Assembly: GCA_027295475.1 (NCBI GenBank)
Contig: JAPUKV010000069.1
Location: 1 to 35,548 of the forward strand
DNA from: Pseudomonadota bacterium
Lineage (GTDB): Bacteria > Pseudomonadota > Gammaproteobacteria > Woeseiales > Woeseiaceae
DNA: 35,548 bases
Direction of reading: 5' to 3'
The notes under the pieces were generated by a model. The model had not been told where the DNA came from. It saw only the letters and a list, made by a program, of their open reading frames with translations, and made no database searches. The position numbers and the translations under genes were made by a program. Numbering within the stretch: position 1 is the first letter of the stretch; every line of letters starts with the position of its first letter. Shown piece by piece: positions 31,438 to 35,548 of the stretch.

Positions 31438-31758
31438 TTATGCTTCGTTGTCTGCGACATGGACAATCAGGCCGTCCAGATCATCATTCATTTCAATCTG
31501 GCATGTCAGGCGGCTATTGTCCTTTCTCTCATAGGCGGCGTCGAGCATGCTGTCTTCCATGTCATCCATTTCGGGCAGCCGACCGAGCCAGCTTTCATCG
31601 ATGTAGCTATGACAGGTGGCACACGCACACGCGCCACCACATTCGGCAACGATACCCTCGACGTTGTTGTTGATCGCCCCTTCCATTACCGAATAGCCGT
31701 TTTCAACTTCGACTTCGATACGTTCGCCGGCTGGCATGATGTACGTGACCTTCGGCAT
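31438..31758 (-). CDS. [2Fe-2S] ferredoxin, adrenodoxin type
   Basis: The 106-residue protein has the four ligands of a vertebrate/bacterial-type plant-like fold: Cys40 in AECGGACACATCH, Cys46, Cys49 and Cys86 (RLTCQIE), spaced C-x5-C-x2-C-x36-C. The PAGERIEVEVENGYSVMEGAINNNVEGI start and the MDDMEDSMLDAAYERKDNSRLTCQI segment are typical of adrenodoxin-like ferredoxins, which reduce cytochromes P450 and, in Isc systems, serve iron-sulfur assembly. Cys44 lies inside the cluster loop and is an extra Cys. No hscB/hscA or P450 genes are near, so the partner is unknown. It is followed by the peroxiredoxin gene on the same strand. Confidence 0.93.
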   Translation of the reverse strand: MPKVTYIMPAGERIEVEVENGYSVMEGAINNNVEGIVAECGGACACATCHSYIDESWLGRLPEMDDMEDSMLDAAYERKDNSRLTCQIEMNDDLDGLIVHVADNEA

Positions 31759-31790
31759 TACTTGTTCCGGATTAAAGGGGCGCCATTGTA

Positions 31791-31820
31791 GGGAGGTTGA
31801 CCGAGTCCGGTCAACGTCCC
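31791..31820. other. Imperfect inverted repeat downstream of the TPR gene
   Basis: GGGA-G-GTTGACC (31791-31802) and GGTCAAC-G-TCCC (31809-31820) form an 11-pair stem with one G:G mismatch and a six-base loop. It lies in the 134-base gap between the TPR gene and the ferredoxin gene, both on the minus strand. There is no T-tract. It could be a transcript-end stem, or an operator for the ferredoxin gene. Confidence 0.45.
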
Positions 31821-31892
31821 GTCTGGTTGATCAGGTGCGTGATTCCCGCCCCGCTTGACGCGTAAGCGTATTCGGTCCGCGATGTCCCCGGA

Positions 31893-33245
31893 TCAGAACC
31901 TGCCGCTGGCTTCGCGACGCTTCGCCAGCTCTCGAAGCTGTTTTCGCGCGGCCGCTTCGGCGAGTGCGATTTGCTCGTTCCGCTTGATGTCGCTGTTAAT
32001 CACATTGATCCACTGATTAGAGATTCTGACCGAACGTCGCGTCTTCCGCGCCTCACGAAACGCACGGATCGCCGCGCTGTATTTCTGCTGGTTATAGAGG
32101 CACATGCCCAAAGAAATCTGGGCATTGTCGGGGCTCTTGATGCCGCCCTTTCTCAGACCGGCCTGGACCGAGGATACGCACTCCGCGTAACGGCCGAGGT
32201 TCAAATACGCATTGCCGAGCCTCAGGTCCAACTCGCCTTCATTACTCAGCCTGGCGGCTTCCTTGAGTGCAGGAATGGACTTCTCGTCTTCCTGTGCAAG
32301 AGACCAGGCCTGCGACAGCAACCGGTAATTCTTGGCATTTCGCAAGACTCTGCCATTTTCCATTTCGTAGTCGAGCAATGTCGCTGCTTTGTAAGGAACC
32401 TCGTGCTGCATATAGAGCTGCGCCATCGTCACGAGCTCGGATTCTCTTTCCAGCATTTTCTGGGTGTGCGCGGCGTCGTAGGACGCGAACAGGTTGTTTT
32501 CCTCGCCCAGCTCCGTATAAGCCCCGGCGAGCGAAAACCAATATCGTTTCTTCGGCCAATTGACCAGCATGATTTTCTGGATGTCACGTACTTTGCGATA
32601 GTCCTCCTGCTGAAAATACGCGAAATTCAAAAGAACGTACCAGTCTTCCTTGACCGGCTTGTCGCGTTTTCTCGCGATTTCCATCGCCGTTTCGATCGGC
32701 TTGATCATGTCCCGGTAGCGGTTAACCTGGTACAGATTCTGGGCGTACAGGATATACGGGTCCGGCGCGGGATTCAGCTCCAGCACGAACCACTGCTCGA
32801 TGAGTCGAATCGCCTCGTTATATCGCTCCTCCATCGTGTTGAGCTGCGCAAGTGTATAAACTGTTTGCTTCCTGATCTGTTCTTCCAGGCTCGGGATTCG
32901 AAGCATTTCCTCATAAGTCGCGATCGCGGCAGTGGTGTTGCCGACGTTGTAATGGACAAAACCAATGTAATTGAGAACGTTTGACCTCTCATACTCGGTC
33001 AGCTTGTCGCTTCGATTCAGGTTTTGCAGAATGCGCAGTGCGCCTTTGTAGTCTTCGTCATCGACCTTTTCCTGCGCCTGCAGGATCTTGTCATACACTT
33101 CCTTGCTGACTGCCTGCGCCTGCTTGGTTTTCTGCTGGTCGCGCTTTTCCCGCTCAGATTGTTGAGCATACGCGCCACCCGCTGCAAGAATGCCCGCAAG
33201 CAAGACGAGACATATTTTCACTGAAATACCAAATTTACTTTTCAT
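31893..33245 (-). CDS. Periplasmic TPR protein of a TonB2-type operon
   Basis: A signal peptide (SVKICLVLLAGILAAGGAYA, cleavage after AYA about residue 27) precedes about 420 residues of TPR-like helices. Recognisable units are DYKGALRILQNL, AIATYEEMLRIP, RYNEAIRLIEQWF, and near the end DLRLGNAYLNLGRYAECVSSVQAGLRKGG and KYSAAIRAFREARKTR. Such a TPR protein is the last gene of the Vibrio/Shewanella TonB2 (ttpC-exbB2-exbD2-tonB2-TPR) locus, and here it follows tonB by 55 bases. It probably works in the periplasm with the TonB complex; its exact role is unknown even in the model systems. Confidence 0.87.
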   Translation of the reverse strand: MKSKFGISVKICLVLLAGILAAGGAYAQQSEREKRDQQKTKQAQAVSKEVYDKILQAQEKVDDEDYKGALRILQNLNRSDKLTEYERSNVLNYIGFVHYNVGNTTAAIATYEEMLRIPSLEEQIRKQTVYTLAQLNTMEERYNEAIRLIEQWFVLELNPAPDPYILYAQNLYQVNRYRDMIKPIETAMEIARKRDKPVKEDWYVLLNFAYFQQEDYRKVRDIQKIMLVNWPKKRYWFSLAGAYTELGEENNLFASYDAAHTQKMLERESELVTMAQLYMQHEVPYKAATLLDYEMENGRVLRNAKNYRLLSQAWSLAQEDEKSIPALKEAARLSNEGELDLRLGNAYLNLGRYAECVSSVQAGLRKGGIKSPDNAQISLGMCLYNQQKYSAAIRAFREARKTRRSVRISNQWINVINSDIKRNEQIALAEAAARKQLRELAKRREASGRF

Positions 33246-33300
33246 CTCGAAATATTCTCAGTTGAGTCCCGCACTTCCGATCTGTCAGGCTGTGCCTCGG

Positions 33301-33906
33301 CTACTCCTCGATCTTGAAGGTGATTCGGGTCTTGACGCCGACGACCTCGACCGGCTGGCCATCCACGACGCGTGGCTTGTACTTGAACTTCAGCACAGCT
33401 CTCGTTGCAGCGCGGTCAAAAAGACTGCTGGTAGAGAACATGACGATTGGATCCTTCACGGTACCGCTTGCCGTGACCGTGAACGACATATCGACGTAAC
33501 CTTCGACGCCTCGAGACAGCGCCCGAGCGGGATAAATCGGTGCGACGCGAACGATCGGCAGGTAATCGCCTTCGGCGATGTTCATTCCACCGGGGCCACC
33601 AATATCGACGTTTGCGGCGACGGTCGGCGGCGCAATGTTTATCGTCGGCGCATTCGGATCAATATTGTCCATGTCCTGCGGCGGAATCTCAGGCGGCACC
33701 TTGGGCGGCTTCGGCGGCTTCTCGGGCGTTAGGTCTTCGGTATTGAGGTTTTCATTCCGCTTGATGCGCACAAACTCGAGCGTGTGCCGGTCACGGGGCG
33801 AGGTGAGCGCGGTCTCGCCGAACTCGATCAGCAAATGCATGATGAATAACAGGCTCAGAGTGACCAGGGTTCCGGCAACGACGGCGAATACGTATCTGCC
33901 TAGCAT
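33301..33906 (-). CDS. tonB: TonB-family energy transducer (TonB2-like)
   Basis: TonB carries proton-motive energy to outer-membrane receptors. The N-terminal anchor is RYVFAVVAGTLVTLSLLFIMHLLIE (about 4-28), including a His inside the helix. A short proline-rich linker (EKPPKPPKVPPEIPPQ, about 62-77) is far shorter than in E. coli TonB. The C-terminal domain VAPIYPARALSRGVEGYVDMSFTVTASGTVKDP...AVLKFKYKPRVVDGQPVEVVGVKTRITFKIEE is a standard TonB_C fold. It is 201 residues, matching TonB2. AGGAG lies ten bases upstream of the ATG. Confidence 0.94.
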   Translation of the reverse strand: MLGRYVFAVVAGTLVTLSLLFIMHLLIEFGETALTSPRDRHTLEFVRIKRNENLNTEDLTPEKPPKPPKVPPEIPPQDMDNIDPNAPTINIAPPTVAANVDIGGPGGMNIAEGDYLPIVRVAPIYPARALSRGVEGYVDMSFTVTASGTVKDPIVMFSTSSLFDRAATRAVLKFKYKPRVVDGQPVEVVGVKTRITFKIEE

Positions 33907-34009
33907 GGATTAGCTCTCCTGTATGATTGCCTCAAAAAAGGCGAATAAAAACCACTGCCGAGCATCCGCAGCTGCTAATACGTCTGACACCGGATTCGGC
34001 GGTCGGTTC

Positions 34010-34420
34010 CTAATCTCTATTGGCAGCGATGGATACGTTATACACCCCTGCCTGGCGCGATGCATCCATCACTATGACCAGCATTTCATTGGTCGATTTC
34101 TTGTCCGCCTGAATGACGACCGAGCCTTTCGGATTCTCCGCGTGCAGCCTTTCGATATTGGCGCGGACAGCCCGCGGATCGATCAGTCGGCGGTCGATCC
34201 AGATCTCATCATTGGCACTGATGGCGATCAGGATATTGGCGTCTTCAACTCTCTGTGCTGTCGGCGCATCGGGCCGGTTAACGTCGATACCCGCTTCCTT
34301 GATAAACGAGGCCGTTACGATGAAGAAAATAAGCATGATGAAAACAACATCCAACATCGGTGTGAGGTTGATTTCATTTTCCTCCTCGTCAACGCCCATT
34401 CCTGCATTTGATCTACGCAT
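34010..34420 (-). CDS. exbD: ExbD-type proton channel subunit
   Basis: ExbD forms the channel core with ExbB and contacts TonB. The single N-terminal helix has the essential Asp24 in NLTPMLDVVFIMLIFFIVTASFI; the periplasmic domain follows with ISANDEIWIDRR, LHAENPKGSVVIQADKKSTNEMLVIVMDASRQAG and the end NVSIAANRD. I chose ATG 34420 because AAAGGA lies eight bases upstream and the protein then has the usual 136 residues; the frame is open further up to 34591 through the exbB end, which is not a real extension. It starts 14 bases after exbB. Confidence 0.94.
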   Translation of the reverse strand: MRRSNAGMGVDEEENEINLTPMLDVVFIMLIFFIVTASFIKEAGIDVNRPDAPTAQRVEDANILIAISANDEIWIDRRLIDPRAVRANIERLHAENPKGSVVIQADKKSTNEMLVIVMDASRQAGVYNVSIAANRD

Positions 34421-34433
34421 ATGTATATCCTTT

Positions 34434-34961
34434 CTAGTGGTCCATCGTGAGCGAATCCTCGAGGAACTCGACCTCACGCGCAGCACGGCGGCTAAGCAAA
34501 GTGACAAGAAGAACTCCCGAGAGAGCACCAACCATGCCCGCCATTGTCGGCACGGTAGCCTGCGAGACACCGGCAGCCATCGCCCGGACATTTCCGGAGC
34601 CAGATACCGCCATAACCTCGAACACCTTGATCATGCCGGTCACTGTGCCCATCAGACCCAACAGTGGGCACAAGGCCACCAGTGTCTGGATCATCGGAAT
34701 GCCGGCATTTGTCGCCATGGAAAACCGCGAGATCATGAGCTCACGGATCTGATGTGCATTCCAGGACCTGCGCTCGCCGCGCGCCTCCCAGGCATCGTGA
34801 ATCTCGACGGACATGGTCCTCATCGACGAGCGGAAATACACCAGGCGCTCGACAATCAGAACCCACATCGCGAAAATCGTGACCGCGATCACCCGCAAGA
34901 TGGGGCCACCCAGTTCTATAAAGCTCCGGATGGCCTCAAAGGCGTCAGTCAGCCAAATCAT
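34434..34961 (-). CDS. exbB: ExbB-type proton channel subunit
   Basis: The protein has three membrane helices: GPILRVIAVTIFAMWVLIVERL (about 18-41), TLVALCPLLGLMGTVTGMIKVFEVM (about 93-117) and TVPTMAGMVGALSGVLLVTLLS (about 136-157). PLLGLMGTVTGMI is the MotA/TolQ/ExbB signature. The 175 residues match the short ExbB2 of TonB2 systems. GAGGAG lies five bases before the ATG. It is the second channel protein of the operon, after the larger TtpC-like one. Confidence 0.94.
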   Translation of the reverse strand: MIWLTDAFEAIRSFIELGGPILRVIAVTIFAMWVLIVERLVYFRSSMRTMSVEIHDAWEARGERRSWNAHQIRELMISRFSMATNAGIPMIQTLVALCPLLGLMGTVTGMIKVFEVMAVSGSGNVRAMAAGVSQATVPTMAGMVGALSGVLLVTLLSRRAAREVEFLEDSLTMDH

Positions 34962-34981
34962 TGCGTCTCCTCGTCAGCCCG

Positions 34982-35548
34982 CTAGCCGTGCTTCTCAGAA
35001 TGCTGGGCAATGATGCCGGCACTTTGTGAGTGGATGATATTGACGATCTTGCGGCTTTGGCCACTGACCAGTGTGTGGATCAGCACCATCGGAATCGCCA
35101 CGACAAGTCCCAGCACCGTCGTCATCAACGCCTGTGAAATACCGCCGGCCATCATCTTCGGATCGCCCGCACCGTACAAGGTGATCACCTGGAAGGTCTT
35201 GATCATGCCCGTAACGGTGCCCAGGAGGCCCATCAGGGGCGCCACAACGGAAATCACCTTGATGAACAACAATCCCTTTGTCAGCGCCGGCATTTCTTTC
35301 AACGCCGCCTCACTCAACTTGAGTTCGACGGTTTCCGTATCGGCGTTGCGATTCGACTCGTAGGCTGCCAGAACGCGGCCAAGCGGATTATCAGTACTGG
35401 CTGTGTCGCGTTTGAGCTGGGCTGTCACTTTGCGGCTGTCGCTCGACAGGGCGATCCAGCGCCATATCGCGATCAAAAGGCCGATAATCCCCAGCGCGAT
35501 GATGCAGTAACCGACGATACCGCCCTGATTGACCCGTTCGCCGATAGT
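34982..35548 (-). CDS. TtpC-like MotA/TolQ/ExbB-family channel protein, cut by the window edge
   Basis: The reading frame is open through the right edge of the window, so the gene is 5'-truncated; 188 codons plus the stop are seen. Near the edge there is a hydrophobic helix (GGIVGYCIIALGIIGLLIAIWRW), then a cytoplasmic loop, then the channel core VISVVAPLMGLLGTVTGMIKTFQVI and ISQALMTTVLGLVVAIPMVLIHTLV. The APLMGLLGTVTGM motif is the ExbB/TolQ signature. In TonB2 loci the first gene is TtpC, an ExbB with an extra N-terminal periplasmic coiled-coil domain; that domain would lie beyond the window. The TTG at 35476 is an internal codon, not a start. Confidence 0.88.
   Translation of the reverse strand, partial: TIGERVNQGGIVGYCIIALGIIGLLIAIWRWIALSSDSRKVTAQLKRDTASTDNPLGRVLAAYESNRNADTETVELKLSEAALKEMPALTKGLLFIKVISVVAPLMGLLGTVTGMIKTFQVITLYGAGDPKMMAGGISQALMTTVLGLVVAIPMVLIHTLVSGQSRKIVNIIHSQSAGIIAQHSEKHG

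Noticed and set aside
31971..32984. Long plus-strand open frame of 337 codons
   Set aside because: It lies entirely antisense to the well-supported TPR gene, with no family features, and mirrors its codon pattern.
34421..34591. Upstream extension of exbD
   Set aside because: It runs through the end of exbB with no ribosome binding site or ExbD-like sequence; ATG 34420 has AAAGGA at eight bases.
35474..35476. TTG as start of the last channel gene
   Set aside because: The frame continues to the window edge in a clear membrane helix, so the codon is internal and the gene is truncated.
1..35548. CRISPR array, tRNA, rRNA, prophage or insertion sequence
   Set aside because: No regularly spaced repeats, cloverleaf, rRNA-like segments, transposase or phage proteins were seen.

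Overview
The window looks like chromosomal DNA of a free-living Gammaproteobacterium. The evidence is the gene order fabD-fabG-acpP-fabF-mltG-tmk-holB-pilZ, a type II secretion gene run gspG to gspN next to a rhombosortase, an AddAB-like helicase/nuclease pair of the type often found in Xanthomonadales-like lineages, and a TonB2-type (TtpC-ExbB-ExbD-TonB-TPR) operon. Placement near marine Woeseiaceae, Chromatiales or Xanthomonadales is an inference from gene content. I see no rRNA, tRNA, CRISPR array, prophage or transposase. Coding density is high and no gene-free stretch exceeds 300 bases.

Layout. (1) 1-3.6 kb is the most accessory-looking part: a small unknown ORF at the edge, a membrane-anchored coiled-coil protein, a cytoplasmic GlpQ-type phosphodiesterase, a single-domain TIR-like (DUF1863/ThsB-like) protein and a divergent endonuclease/exonuclease/phosphatase-family enzyme. 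(2) 3.6-7 kb holds a FadJ/FadB-type beta-oxidation fusion and a protein with two cyclic-nucleotide-binding domains and a C-terminal rhodanese, ended by a terminator-like palindrome. (3) 7-14.3 kb, minus strand, is the fatty-acid-synthesis/division-era block: rrtA, fabD, fabG, acpP, fabF, mltG, tmk, holB, pilZ. fabH, plsX and rpmF are not at its head, where a rhombosortase gene sits, and pabC is missing between fabF and mltG. (4) 14.3-19.9 kb, plus strand, is gspG-H-I-J-K-L-M-N with overlapping or abutting genes; gspC, D, E and F are absent here.

(5) 19.9-25.9 kb, minus strand, is an AddB-like and AddA-like double-strand-break repair pair, followed upstream by a class III CoA-transferase gene. 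Two copies of a REP-like palindrome in opposite orientation bracket this block. (6) 27.4-29 kb, minus strand, has a DUF6491-like exported protein with a textbook terminator and a 3-mercaptopyruvate sulfurtransferase. (7) 29.1-30.8 kb, plus strand, is etfB-etfA. (8) 30.9-31.8 kb, minus strand, is a Prx5-type peroxiredoxin and a [2Fe-2S] ferredoxin. (9) 31.9 kb to the right edge, minus strand, is the TonB2-type energy-transduction operon, with its first gene cut by the window end.

Functional links: fadJ, etfBA and the CoA-transferase belong to acyl-CoA metabolism. RrtA is expected to process GlyGly-CTERM proteins exported by the type II system encoded beside it. The TonB2 operon would power outer-membrane uptake. 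The parts most worth follow-up are the lone TIR-like protein, the cNMP-rhodanese fusion, the rhombosortase at the fab/gsp junction, the GspJ cleavage-site change and the REP pair. I found no convincing complete novel multi-gene system; the best candidate is the TIR-like/EEP/GlpQ neighbourhood, and it is speculative.
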